Position numbers and translations under genes: made by a program. 62,500 nt of DNA from Tubiluchus corallicola (lineage: Eukaryota; Priapulida; Priapulimorpha; Priapulimorphida; Tubiluchidae). The stretch covers positions 302,501 to 365,000 of the forward strand of contig JAQGDQ010000065.1 of assembly GCA_030141605.1 (NCBI GenBank). The letters run 5' to 3'. Positions 1-12,300 of this stretch are shown piece after piece (position 1 is the stretch's first letter; every line of letters begins with the position of its first letter). The notes under the pieces are model-generated. The model saw only the letters and a list, made by a program, of their open reading frames with translations. It was not told the origin of the DNA and made no database searches.

Positions 1-3000
1 TTTAACTGCTTTGGCTACTAGCAGTGTCTATGGTAAGTCAACTAGTACTCACTGCACTGGTTGATAGGTATCTACGGTACACTCTACAGATGCAGTTTGT
101 GATTCAACCTGATGATGATTAAATCGTTTTCATCAGCATACGGTCAAGCGCATGTTAATTCGCTAAATATCAATGACTCAGGTTATCATAATACGGGAGC
201 ACTTTGGTGACACGCAGATTGTAGTAAAAGATATCATCATGCATTAATACATTGAATGTATCATTACAGGACTATAGACTAAGAAGTGTCTGTTCACAGG
301 TAGCAGTTAACGGGAAGAAGAGGATTTGTTTCATTCTTCTTCATTGCTGAAGGTTGTCTGATCTATTGTTCGTTTAAAAATAATTGTCTGAGAAAATATT
401 CTAATTTTACAATTTTTGTAGATAATGCAACACAAGAAGATCACAAGGACATTGCATCATCTCTGAAGTCATCAAAGTCGGCTATCAGAAATTTTGGTAA
501 CAAACTGAGCAGAGGGATGAAACATGACCTTGTGAAAGGTTATCTTTTTTAATTTATGTAGCTGCGTGTGAACTCCTGAGTGATTTATCATTCTTGTGCC
601 ACAACATTGACTTTTTTTTAGTTTTTTTTAGTTATTAGAACCCTTAAAAGACATTTCCTTACAAAGCATATTTCTGTTTTCTGTCTCCTTATAAGTGAGT
701 CTGGTTGTGTAATTGTGCCTGGATAATGTGAGAAACTAAATCCTACTTTGTCCTGTGAAAATTGATTGGTGTTGGAATTAACAAAAATGGATAATTTTGA
801 GATACTTGGTTTGAAAACTGTACCTTTGAATTTGGACTATATGAATAATCTTTTCTATATGAATATCTGAATAATTTTTTTCCAAGGCAGTGCCAACAAA
901 GAGTCTCAGTCCAGTCCCTCAGGTTCACCTATATCCATCGATATTCTGCTGCTTGGTTCCCTAATGAAACATGTCAAGTATTTTAAGACACATTTATCTT
1001 CATTTTAATAGCCCTCAGCCAATATCTGCTATCACTCAGTGGTCTAAATTCTGTAAGCACAATTGCTCCTCTACTTATTTGTCTATCAAAACCTTAACTT
1101 GGACTTATTGGCCCCAGTTTGCTGTGTTAGTATATTATTTAGCTCCTGAATATAGATACAGTAAGTCCTTGCTTAACGATGCCAATGCATTCCTGTAAAA
1201 GTGAGTTAAGCGAATCTTTGTTAAACAAAGCCATTACTTTTATGGAAAATAAAATAAATGCACTGAGACCTTCCTGGAGCAAGAAGAAAAAGTGCTTAGT
1301 TCATTATTTGACTAGAGTTACCAGTAGAAGGGGATCCATGGTCACACCGAGTAATATTAGGTTACGAAATTTTTCAGTATTGCTTACTCTTATGAAATGT
1401 CTGTTATTATACATTTTTTGAATATTTATACGATTAATTATTTTTATGTAGTGACAAAATCTGCTGACTTGGAACATTGTGATTATTCTGTAATGTACAC
1501 ATATTTGTGTAGTAAGCAAATATAATATGTTGGCCAACAGTTAGTAAGCATAAATGATTAATGCTAAAGCATTCCAGTTTCATTGTTCTACATTGTCTAG
1601 ATTCTGAGGTAATATGCTTTTGCTTTGCATTTATATCTTATTAGACTTTTTCTGCTATGATAGCAATATAAATTTTAAATTCAGTAACATGTTAATATAT
1701 ATATATATATATAATTACCAAATTTTGTTTTACTAATCCTATAAAAATTATGTTGTGACTGTTTATGATGCTTGGGTTCCAAACAGCTTCATAAGAATAG
1801 ACTGTTATAGGTTTAACTTGTATGAAATGCTTTTTCACCTCTTTGCACGTTTGTCAGCCTTGCAACGAGAACCACTTCTGTTTTGGTTCTAGATGTTATT
1901 TTACCGACTTTATAAATGTTTCCTATTATGTTAGGAAAACTTATAAATCGTACAAGTTCTCAAGTTCAGATCATTTCTACTTTTAATTTTGTGTGTCATT
2001 TCATTTTTGTAAGTTCATTAGGATGTGCATAAGAATAGGTGCAACCAAGGTGCAAGTCAACGTTTCAAGCCTATTCAGCCTAGGTTCAATGTTTATTTCA
2101 TCAGTCATATATATTTTCTATTGTAATTTGTGTGTGATCAATTGCAGGTTCACCGTCACGTTCACAAGAACAGCTTGTATCCCATTCAAAGTCCGGCAGT
2201 GAATCCGCAATTCCTACTAGTCACAATATGATGTATCCAGTTCAACCATCACACGAGAAAAAGACTGTTTCATTTGACACTGCTAGTTCACACCCACCAA
2301 CAACTTTACCTGATGTATACTCATTATCAGTTTCTGATGCAAGGTAAGTTTAATGGATCAGATCTGACTCACTCTGGCCTAGTAGAGATGTAATAGTAGA
2401 GTAGATAGATCAGGTTGTATAGTTAATTCTAGTGCTACCTAAGATCACATTTTTTTGCATTCTTGTCGTCGCTTGGTGCGTCAACTTTTACAAAACACAT
2501 TGCTAATAATTGAAGTAGTAACATCACCTTTTCACTTTCAGAAATAACATTTACATTTCTACAAAAACGTGCATCCTAGAGTTTCATTTCAGTCTTTGCA
2601 GTAACTTTAGCATTATTTATCATTACAGTTTTGCTAAGAAGTATTTGTTTTTTAAAATGTCTCATCTTACTTTCAATTAGTGAAATACTGCAAAATCGAA
2701 AAAGCAAGTCAAGCAATATTATAGTAATGTTTCACTTGAAAAATAGAATAAATTAGCTATGTTAAAATGCACAAATGTAACTGTAGATGGTGTGAGCAAA
2801 GATACATAAAATTATTGTATATTGAAAATACTAAAAGAAACAAAATTTAAAGAAAACAATAGGGCTGGATAAAATTGAATATCTTGATAGTATTGTTATT
2901 TTTGAAAATTACATTTGTGGAAATTTGTTTTTGGCTTGCAAATTACAGTTATCAGATGAAAGTTAGCCTGTAGATAAACTTTGATTAAAACATGAAATGA

Positions 3001-5742
3001 AATTTCTAAACTAAAACTTTTTGGCATTAGATTAGTTGAGACGGGAATGCAACAGACAGAGAAGAAGATATTTAGGCTAATAGAAAATGAAATCCTCAGT
3101 TGTGGAATTAAGATATTTTTTAAGTTTCTTTATGTAGTGTGCTCCTTTAATCATCAATCTTATATTTGGACATTTTTAGTTTTTCTGTGATGGGCTTCAA
3201 AAAACTGTCTTTATAAAGTAGACTGCTTTTTTGTTTTTGTGATTATTGTGGCAGCAATAAATGAATTCTAATACTATAAGGCTAAACCACATTTGGTTGC
3301 TTCCATTTTTGGAACATAAAACAGATTGCTAAATTATGGTTAGTTGCTTTGCCTCTGAAAATTTTGCTGATCTTAATGTTGTTTTATAGAACTTCTTTTT
3401 ATCGACTATAATAGGAGATTAAAATTTTGTTTTTACATTCTCAGCAGTATGTCAACCAAACCAGTATCTTTCAGTACTAGTAATCTGTTTTCAATTTTAA
3501 TTATGTAAGTGAACTGGATTGAATGCAGAATGGCATCTACCTTTATAGTATATTAATGCAAAAATCAATATATAACAAAATCACATTAACAAAGACAAGC
3601 ACAACAGTATTTGAGTTTAGAGTGCACATTTTCTTTTTTTCTATTAACTAATACTGGCTTAAAACAACACTGAAGTCATTCTTAATGTTAAGCTCAAATC
3701 ATACGCCGTAGTTTTGTCCACACTTGCTTTACTGCAATCAGTATTTTTAACCATTTGCTAACTTCTGCCCTACTCTCGACCACCCCATCTCACTGCAAAA
3801 CTTTCACTCATTTTGTCTTAAAAACTTTGTGTTGTTTTGTATTCTGTTTGATGTTTTACTAATTGTTATGCAGTCACACTTTAAAGTTGACTAACTGTGG
3901 AGGAAACAATTCACTTTTGACAATTTTAGTCTTGCTATGTGTTAGTTTTTTAATCTTACACATTTTATTTTATGTTGAACAAGTGTTTTTACTGATCTTG
4001 ATAACCACAACCTGCAAGAAAGATAATAAAATTTTTGAAAAGCCATTTTTTTTAAATTGTAGTGAATAATGTATTTTAACAAATGTGACACAGTCTTTTA
4101 CTCTAGCTTATTTTAGTTTAGTACTTACGTATTTCTAGTTATCAAAGTTTACAGTTTTTCTCTATTTTAATTTATCTGCTATTGTGGTTGTGTACTTTTT
4201 ACCAAAATAATTAATGCATAGGTAATATTGTTAAATTGTCTTGTTAATTTTAGTCTTCAAGTTCTGAGAGTAACATGAGATGTGTTAAAACGTCACAGTA
4301 TAATTTCTTAACATTTTCGTCAGTAAGCTATAATTTGTTGTTGCAAAGACACCACTTTCAGAAACACTTGCAAAAGCATTTTGATAGAGACAATTATTAA
4401 AAATGATTTACTGGAAATGGAACATGGTGCAATTTTTTGAAATTATGTGTTACTGTGATTTACATTTATTTTCAGATCAACATATTATTTTGAGCGTGGA
4501 GTGACTGAGTACTTGGTTCCTCACCAAGATGTAACACCATCTACTATAAGTGACTTTGCTGACAGGTTAGTTTGCTTGCTATAGTAATCCATTTGTAGTA
4601 CTTATTAATTTTTGAGTTCACGTTCATGTTTATCAGTTTATCTCTTATTCTAGAACTTGCAGAAGTGCCATTTTTGGGTTTGCTATGCACAATAATTGCA
4701 CATGCAGACTTATTACTTATTAGTTTCCTTTGGTGTGTATATCATCTTACTGAATTTTTGACAATAAAATTCTAAAATAAAATATTTTTGTTGCAGATCG
4801 GAGTTGGTTTCATATAGAATGTGGAGAGAGTGCTTTGCTGTTTTTAGATTTCCTGTTGACTTTGTAATTATTTTCTTTCTTGAACTTGCTCGGTTTCTTT
4901 TCCGCAGTATTTTTCTGCAGTTAGTTGTTGGACTCATAACTGTAGTCGGTGATTATGGGATAAAACCACTGTTTGCTGCATTGTTCAGCAGCTTCATTCA
5001 ACCGTCCGCAACATTACTGGCAAATGTGGCCATTTCACTACGACAGATTTGTGAACCATTATTTGCAATCATTCATAGTATTGCTGTAGAATTAGCAGTC
5101 GTGTTACGAGCTTTCAGACTGGTAGAGTGGAACAGTCATTACGAGACAAGGGATCAGCTCAAAGGAATCACAGAAAATGTGTGAGTAGTAAACATGCTTA
5201 CAGAAATTAGTTAATACTGTTTTATCTGCAGTTGTTTTGACGACAAATTTTCTCGAGTATTTTACCATGGCCGTGGTTACAGTTGACCTTGCATAACTTT
5301 TTACATGCATGTAATTGAGACATTTACTTGCAGCTTTAATGTAAACTACTGGTCTACTGCTTTCACTGTTATGATTGTCATTTCAATTGCTGATTATTTA
5401 TTGAAGCTGATGAGTAAAGTGTGTGACTTGGCATATGAAAGAGATGTCCTCAGATTAGTTTTTTCGCAGTGGTTATTTTTCCTTCTGAACAAAGTTGCAA
5501 GAGTGGATATAGTAACGCATCCTTTCGTGCTTCCATTCACTTGCAATTCCGGATTATTTGCCTTGTGGACAAGTATCAAACTGTTTGATTCAAAAATTTC
5601 ATCTTTCGCGTGTAAGTCCCCCGTCAATAGTAAAGGATTCTCAAGGTCACAACACCAAACACTTGAAAATCTTACGAGTCTCTGTTGCAAGGGTATGCCA
5701 TATTTAGCAGTGCTTTGTGCATCGTCTAATTATCGTATTTAA
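1..5742 (+). CDS. Multi-pass membrane protein, 3' part of gene, unrecognised family
   Basis: Six exons join in one frame: 1-32 (cut by the window edge), 422-538, 2148-2343, 4476-4565, 4797-5180 and 5334-5742. Each internal boundary has AG/GT sites and the phases agree (end phases 1, 1, 2, 2, 2), giving 408 residues and a TAA stop at 5740-5742. The first ~145 residues are polar and rich in Ser, Thr and Pro (SPSRSQEQL, EKKTVSFDTASS), probably cytosolic. From exon 4797-5180 onward there are about four long hydrophobic stretches: FPVDFVIIFFLELARF followed by IFLQLVVGLITVV, then PLFAALFSSF, then FAIIHSIAVELAVVL, and WSTAFTVMIVISIADYLL in the last exon. I do not recognise the family. A strong donor-like GTAAGT at 5612 could end the last exon early, so the final ~43 residues are less certain. 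No catalytic motif is visible. Confidence 0.72.
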
Positions 5743-6125
5743 TTGTAAACATCCTAGCCATTTAATAGAATCTCAACGCTATCATCTTGTGAAATAGATG
5801 TTCTTGGATTACTTTATGCAATAGTCATTTATAATCTAAGTGTCTATTTAGAGGAATTTCACCACTATAAAATGGAAATTTATAGATGTTAGTGTGTTAG
5901 TTTTTAGGACAAAGCTGCATCATTACAAGAGTAATGTCAGTCCATGTTGTATTATTATGTTAGCAATGATTTTTTTCTGTCCTGCAATCATATACAAATA
6001 TATCGTTTTCTGTAGCATTAGTTTTAACTTGTGTGTCGTAGTTTTTTAGGTACGAGAAGTTTGCATGTTTTGTTTAAGTGACGTCTCTTATGAACCGTAT
6101 ATTTATATTTTAAAGCACATTTAAT

Positions 6126-6202
6126 AATAAACTTGACATAATGCTGTGATATGCTCTGCATCATGATAATGTTGCCATTAGCCTGATGTGCGTCCAAATA
6201 AA
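6126..6202 (+). terminator. Candidate polyadenylation signals of the membrane-protein gene
   Basis: Two AATAAA hexamers lie at 6126-6131 and 6197-6202, 380-460 bases after the TAA at 5740-5742. No coding exon is visible between them and the stop, so this is the likely 3' UTR end. Which one is used cannot be told from sequence. Confidence 0.45.
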
Positions 6203-6656
6203 ATATGTAAAACTATATCTCGCTGTTCACTGTTGTCCTATGTGGAGTTGTAAAGTGGGGAAATTTCAAATGAGAAAGCAGTATTAAGCATTTATCATTC
6301 ATGCTATGGTACCCAAAGTGGTCAAAATGCTGTTGTCCTATATTTCTAGGCCACATTTTTTTGTAACCAGCAGCCTTTAAAGGAAAACCGGACGATTGTG
6401 TAAACATTAGTTTAGAATAAGGAATACTCTAAAATATTGAAAACTACAATAGCTTTTTTAAATTAAAGTTTAGATTAAATAAATATAATAATTACCTCAG
6501 ATACTGAAATTTTGTTAAAACTCAAAGCTACTCGTGGCTCAGTGAATTTACTAAGATTGGCAACGGCACCTTTTTGCGACGTGTGTGGCCGACAAATAGA
6601 AGGCAGTACAGTGGTACAGTAATAACCATGATTATGAACTGCAGTGTTAGTTTCTG

Positions 6657-6670
6657 ACGTCATATGACGT
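6657..6670. promoter_or_regulatory. CRE-like 14-bp palindrome
   Basis: ACGTCATATGACGT is a perfect palindrome containing TGACGTCA, the consensus for CREB/ATF-type bZIP proteins, overlapping a second TGACGT half site on the other strand. No transcription start can be placed beside it, so a regulatory role is only a possibility. It could also be the remnant of a transposon end. Confidence 0.25.
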
Positions 6671-7460
6671 AGAGCCCATTTTTGTTATATCACGCATTAA
6701 AACAGTAACACTTATGCAAACGAGCAATAGCTGTGTTCGGTTGCCATTAATTTACTTTTTAAGCTAATTATTCAAACAAATAAGAAACAACTGCTAACTT
6801 TTATAGGCAAGAAAATGTGTATTTTGGACTGTAAATTAAAATGAGATCGAGTCTAGATAATCATCCCATTTTCCTTTAAGCTGTAACTATGAATCATTTC
6901 ACCACATTTTGAATTTTATTATAATGGAACGGACATTAGATACCAATGTGTGATTCCATACATGCTTCATTTTATCAGAGGTCTTTGTTTTGCCCTTTCT
7001 TTGTTGGTATAATTAAACAAAGCTGATAAACGTATCACTGTACGTCATTTATTATGCAGATCATAGGTAACGTGTGTAGTTCATCAAATGTTAGCTGTGG
7101 AAAAGCACATGTATATATATACTGTAGCACTATACTGAATTAATTTATTCATTGAATCAGCTGCACTCAAATAATATACATGAAGTAACAAATGTTCACA
7201 ACTGTACTTTTAATAGTGTACTTCTTTAATAAGTTGATAAATAAAAACTATTTCTTTTTCAATGGAAAAATGATCATTGCGCACTTCGCTGTTACATCAT
7301 GTAACTTACAAATAATTGTATTTCCAGTCCCTGTATTTTGTTACTTATTTGTTATTATTATTACTACTATTATTATCATTTATTTTCAGTTGATAAACTA
7401 TGTGTATACATACACATGTACTCCTATGCACCTGTATATAGACACTTTATTACACTATAG

Positions 7461-8088
7461 CAGGAGTCCCCAAACTTTTGAGACCATTGACCTCTTCATG
7501 GAATTTTTGATTTCTCATTGAATCCCAGGCATGTACAAAAAAATAAATATTAATAATAATTAAGTAGATGTGCAATTTCCATATACATCAGTAAAGGAAA
7601 ATGCATACCAAGCCCTGTGAAAGTGTTGTTCTGTATCCTCTCCCCCTTAAATACATTAAATAAAATTAACAACTTTTCATTGAATATGTTGATATCATTA
7701 ATGGGAAGGATGTGTTTGATGAGCAAATTAATGCTTCTATGTGGAAACAGGTGTTATTATAACGGTCCATTGTCTAGTGATTCCAAGTAACAATAAATTA
7801 TTGTACTATATATTATTATCATTATGTTTCACTAAAAAGAATATAAAATAAATAGACAGTGAAAACTAAAATTTTATATATAAATTAGAAACGTGTATCA
7901 GCAAGTTATATTTCGTGTACCTTTATTTCTTATACGAATGTTAGCTTTCGACCCCAAAACTACAAATGCCCCGGATTTATCAACCCTTTTTTGAACCCCA
8001 GGCATTTGTCGAAGCCTTCTTGATCCCAGGCATTTATCGACCCCTCGGATAGTCCCAGGGGTTGAATAGACTATTTTGGAAACCCCTG
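7461..8088. mobile_element. Non-autonomous hAT-type element (628 bp) with 8-bp target duplication
   Basis: The element is bounded by identical 8-bp direct repeats CACTATAG at 7453-7460 and 8089-8096. The left end reads CAGGAGTCCCCAAAC and the right end, on the opposite strand, CAGGGGTTTCCAAAA, so the imperfect terminal inverted repeats match at 11 of 15 positions. An 8-bp duplication and CAGGGGT..CCAAA termini are characteristic of the hAT superfamily, especially Charlie-like families. No transposase frame is present. Near the right end (about 7955-8065) a motif like CCCCAGGCATTTRTCGA is repeated imperfectly at least three times, with a further copy near the left end, so the element has sub-terminal repeats. 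The terminal mismatches suggest it is old. Confidence 0.85.
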
Positions 8089-8096
8089 CACTATAG

Positions 8097-9277
8097 CATA
8101 ATTTAATTTTTTAGCTTTGTACAAATAGTCAAATACAGTACTCTGTAGAACTTCGCACAGTTTCCTTTAAAGCAGGTCTTGGGTTCGAGTCGGAGTGGAG
8201 GCGCCAAATTTTTAGACTTTCAGTATCACTTTTGTGCATTTACATAACTTCATAACTCAAAAGAATTGTTGGTATATGTTTTAAGAGTGAAAGAAGTTTC
8301 AAATGTCTATACAATCATAAATTGATAATCAGATTATTACCCCTTGAGGCAAATGTATCTCGGGCACAGTGCAAGAACGAGGCACTGTGACATAGTTCAG
8401 GCACAATGCAAGAACTGGGGTAGTAATCAATACTTTGGCCAAGCTGAAACACTGTAACTATATAACTATATAAGTATATTTTGGAAAGTCTATGGAAATT
8501 AATAGGCCTGCATTGAATGTTAATTTGTGATTATAAAGTTAAACAAGTTCAAGAATTATAACATAATGTAACCAACACATAACTATAACTTTGATATACA
8601 GTATGAGGCACATTGCTAAGTTTCTGCATTTCACTCAATTATAATTTTATCAAAAACCTAGCTATCTAGTGGGTCTGTAAAATTTCCTTGTAAATTTTGG
8701 CAACAACTTAGCAGTACTTACAGTTTTAAGCATCTGCAAGATGCTCTACAATTAGGGGTAATAGTAATCAGTAAGCTTGGTTGTAGCTGTTTATGTACTG
8801 TAGCCATTACAATTACAATGTTCAGAAAGCATGACTTGATACAAGTATTGGAGATGAGCCCATATGAGCTGCTGCGCTCATTAATCTTAATTTACCTACA
8901 CTTTTATATTACTAAATGTGTAAAGGCTGAATTCTGCAACAACAGTTAATATTTTTTCTATTAAAACTATAGTACTTAATTACAACTGACAGTTTGCCAT
9001 TAACTTGAAAGCCATTATATATTTCTTATTGAGATAGGCATTATTTTACTTATTATTTACCTTCTTTCTGAACAGATTTTTTTGAGTGAAATCAGATTTC
9101 TCAATAATGTACATGTAATCTGAACAACTTGCAACTTATTTCTTCTCTGCTTAGTTTAATATGCAACTAATAAAGAATGGCATTAAACAAGAACATTTGG
9201 TAACCTTTGCTTGAAAGAGATGCTATTAGAACAAACATAAACAAGCACTACACAGTCATAAGCAGTACATCTAGTAA
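8097..9277. other. Intergenic sequence, no gene seen
   Basis: This is AT-rich sequence between the hAT element and the RPS16 polyadenylation signal. One B-box-like word (GGTTCGAGTC near 8184) was checked as a tRNA and dropped. Nothing else is supported. Confidence 0.5.
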
Positions 9278-9283
9278 TTTATT
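9278..9283 (-). terminator. RPS16 polyadenylation signal
   Basis: AATAAA on the minus strand lies 24 bases downstream of the RPS16 stop codon. This very short spacing fits the short 3' UTRs typical of ribosomal-protein mRNAs. Confidence 0.7.
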
Positions 9284-9307
9284 ACTCATCAGCCATCACA
9301 AAAAAGA

Positions 9308-12300
9308 TTAACGATAGGACTTCTGGTAGCGGGCACGAGGTCCAGGTCCTCCAAACTTTTTCGGCTCTCGCCTTCGGGGATCTGCTACAAGAAGTGACTT
9401 ATCATACTGAATGAGAATGTCTTTAATTTCTTTCTTTGATGCTTCATCCACGTCTGCAATGAAGTGAAATTCATTTACACTATAGTTCATGTTTTAGCTC
9501 AAAGTCCAAGTTTACAATTGGCAATAAACATTTACCATCGGCAGCACAGTTATGAAACAGTTGCAGAAGGTATTATTCAAGGCAGCCATCAACTTGTGTT
9601 GCCAGGGAATTTCTTGATGCAGATAAACTAATAAAATGCAAACATGAAGTTGGCTGAAAATGGATCAAAGCAAATTATTGATGTTTAGCAACAGAGAAAT
9701 ATAACTTTCGGTAATTATACTTATGTAGCAGCTCACTGCACAGGTATAATTTTTATTGTTTTTCGTTTAACAAGAATTGCCCCACCTTACGTGCGTTTCG
9801 TACGAATTTGGAAAGATGTTGCTGCAATAAAGTACACATTAGCTTGTTAGAACTGCTGAAAATAAATTGAGGATAAGAAAAATCTACATAAAAGGGCAAC
9901 ATGTTGAAATAAAAAGAAATAAAAGGTTATGGTTGAACAGGAAAAAATACAGGAGTAGTGGTATCAAACCTACCCTACCTTCAAGTATTAAAAGTATTTA
10001 CCGCAGCTTTCAATAAACCAATGACTAGTGAACATTGACATGCAACAAAACATTAAAGTCTGATCATCTGCAGTTTATCATGTTTAAATAACTTAACTTT
10101 TGTGCATAAAGCACATTAAGGCAACATAAGAAAGAAAAGTTAAACAGTGTTGCCTTATACAACAGATTTCTCATAGTTATTTGGGTTAACCTTTATGTAA
10201 ATGGAAAAAGTTCACATACATTTCTGATAATAAGCCACCAAAGCTTTTGATATAGCTTGTCGGATAGCATAAATCTGAGCTACATGACCACCGCCTTTCA
10301 CACGTATCCGAATGTCCACTCCAGAAAAACGCTCTTTACCCAACAAGAGGATAGGTTCCTGTAACTGTAGCAAAATCATTATAATTGCAAGGTGTGTAAA
10401 TTTGCGATAACAAACAATTTACATTCTTGTATAGTTTCAGTTGGAGTTGAATTAAACGTTCCTAAATAAAATCTGCATCACTGGTAGTTAAAGATAACAG
10501 TAATTTAGGAAATACTGCCTAGGGTAAATGGGAAAGATGTGTTTCACTCACTTTGGGCACACCATAATAGTTTATAATTTGTGTTTCTACAAATTTCTCT
10601 TCACTTAAGATGTTAAGCTTTCTAGTGTTTTAAGCAAGTCTATTTTCTTAATGAGCCAAAGTCACATTAGTGACAAGAAACTGACAATTATGAAAATATT
10701 CTTGCTGTCAACATAAATACTGACTTCAATTCAATTGTTTTGAACATACAGCACATGGGCAGAGATGGAAAATCATCTTACAAATGTCCTAAGGATTATA
10801 AGTTGGCAACCTAGTGATGGCCTAGGAGAAGTACTTGGGGTAGAGTAGAGCAAAGGTCTGCAGGTTTAAGAGCAAAGCCATGTAAAATTTGAAGAGCTGA
10901 AGTTCTAAAATGTCAAGTTTATTAGTATTTTCACCACTTACACCGTGTATTTTTACTGGCAATGCAGCCACTATCTTCAATAATATTGATTAACATTATA
11001 AATGGATTTAAGTGATTTAAAGCTGTGATGCTTGACATGGCAACAGTATTTCATTTGCTACATTATGTTAGCAAATCTTCGATACTTTTCTACCTTATGC
11101 TAGTCTGCTAGATACCATCGCTTAAAATTTCTTAGACCTATACTAACAAAGGAACATTTGATTTGGTTCACATAAATGCTATGACACAACATGAAAGCAA
11201 TCATTCTTCAAAATGATGAACACCTAATCCAATAAACATTTCTTATGTCTTATGTTGCTTAACTACTGGAGGCAGTATTAAACTGTGAGGTTTCTAAGAT
11301 AATAGGACATGTATTGGTTGGTGACGAATCTAGGTGGCAAAGCCACTTGCTAGGGTAATTATAATCTCAAGATAGATTTTGAAATAACTATAAGCACCGT
11401 AACATTAAAGTTTTAAACTATTACAGTATATGGCACTTGAAATTTTAGTATGCAGGTGGGTACTGAGCAGCCAGTGACTGCAAAATCAATACATCCTATC
11501 TTCATAACAGCAGGCCTATTTATATTGTTGCGCTTGACTAAGATGTACTTGAGTCATAGATGTAATATGGCTTGATTAGTGAACTGGTTGGGCAAATTAG
11601 GAAGACGGAGCAGAGGAGAGCAAAAAAAAGAGAGTGAACAAATTAGCAGAACGCCATGGCGAGGAAATGTGTTGCTTTATTTTGTTAAAAGCTACTTGTT
11701 CTTTTAAATCAGTTTTAATAAATGTGTTTTTAAACAAAGTTAGAAGTTTGTCAGCTCTACAAACTGTAACAATATAACTAGATCGCACACAATAGCTGCA
11801 TAAATGCTTAGACAAACGTTCTACTGCTGCCAAGTAGTTTATTAGACAAAATATTTGAGCATGTACGGACAAACTGGCGTGCGGAGAAATATTACCAGGG
11901 CACTTTATTTATGACTTTAGTCATAAATTGCATAAATAGCTTATTTAATACTAATTTCAGATTTTATTTATGACTATTTATGACGTGTCAAATTTTGACC
12001 AAAAATGCCATCCTGAGCTAAAAGAAATACATATTTTTAATCAGAATCTTGTATTTTGCCTTTCTTCGTTCTTCATTACATTAAAATGTAATAAAAATGT
12101 CTACTTTCATCATTCCAAGGCCTGAAGTTTCTCGTATTGTTTTGCATGCAGGCATCCCTCAGACTGAATCGTGATCGTGTTTATAATAATTATAGTATCG
12201 GTTTTAATTGTTTAGGATGACCTATAAAATTACTGCTCATAAAAATCAATCTATTAATTAATTCGTACAGTCACAATTCGTAGCCACAATTAGTACAAGT

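Larger units (their letters stand above)
5743..7452. other. 3' UTR and intergenic sequence, no gene seen
   Basis: Apart from the polyadenylation signals and a CRE-like palindrome at 6657-6670, this stretch holds only short AT-rich frames without splice-consistent partners. A 12-base word (CTGTTGTCCTAT) occurs near 6231 and again near 6330, which hints at an old repeat, but no termini were found. Confidence 0.5.

Noticed and set aside
3863-4069. Hydrophobic 68-codon frame inside an intron of the first gene
   Set aside because: It lies between phase-consistent exons, has no splice partner, and hydrophobic residues are expected from T-rich intron DNA.
6213-6663. Two minus-strand frames (64 and 62 codons) near the CRE-like palindrome
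   Set aside because: They do not join in phase with visible splice sites and show no known domain.
8160-8210. Possible tRNA or SINE from the B-box-like word GGTTCGAGTC
   Set aside because: No A box at the right distance upstream, and no acceptor or T-stem pairing could be drawn.
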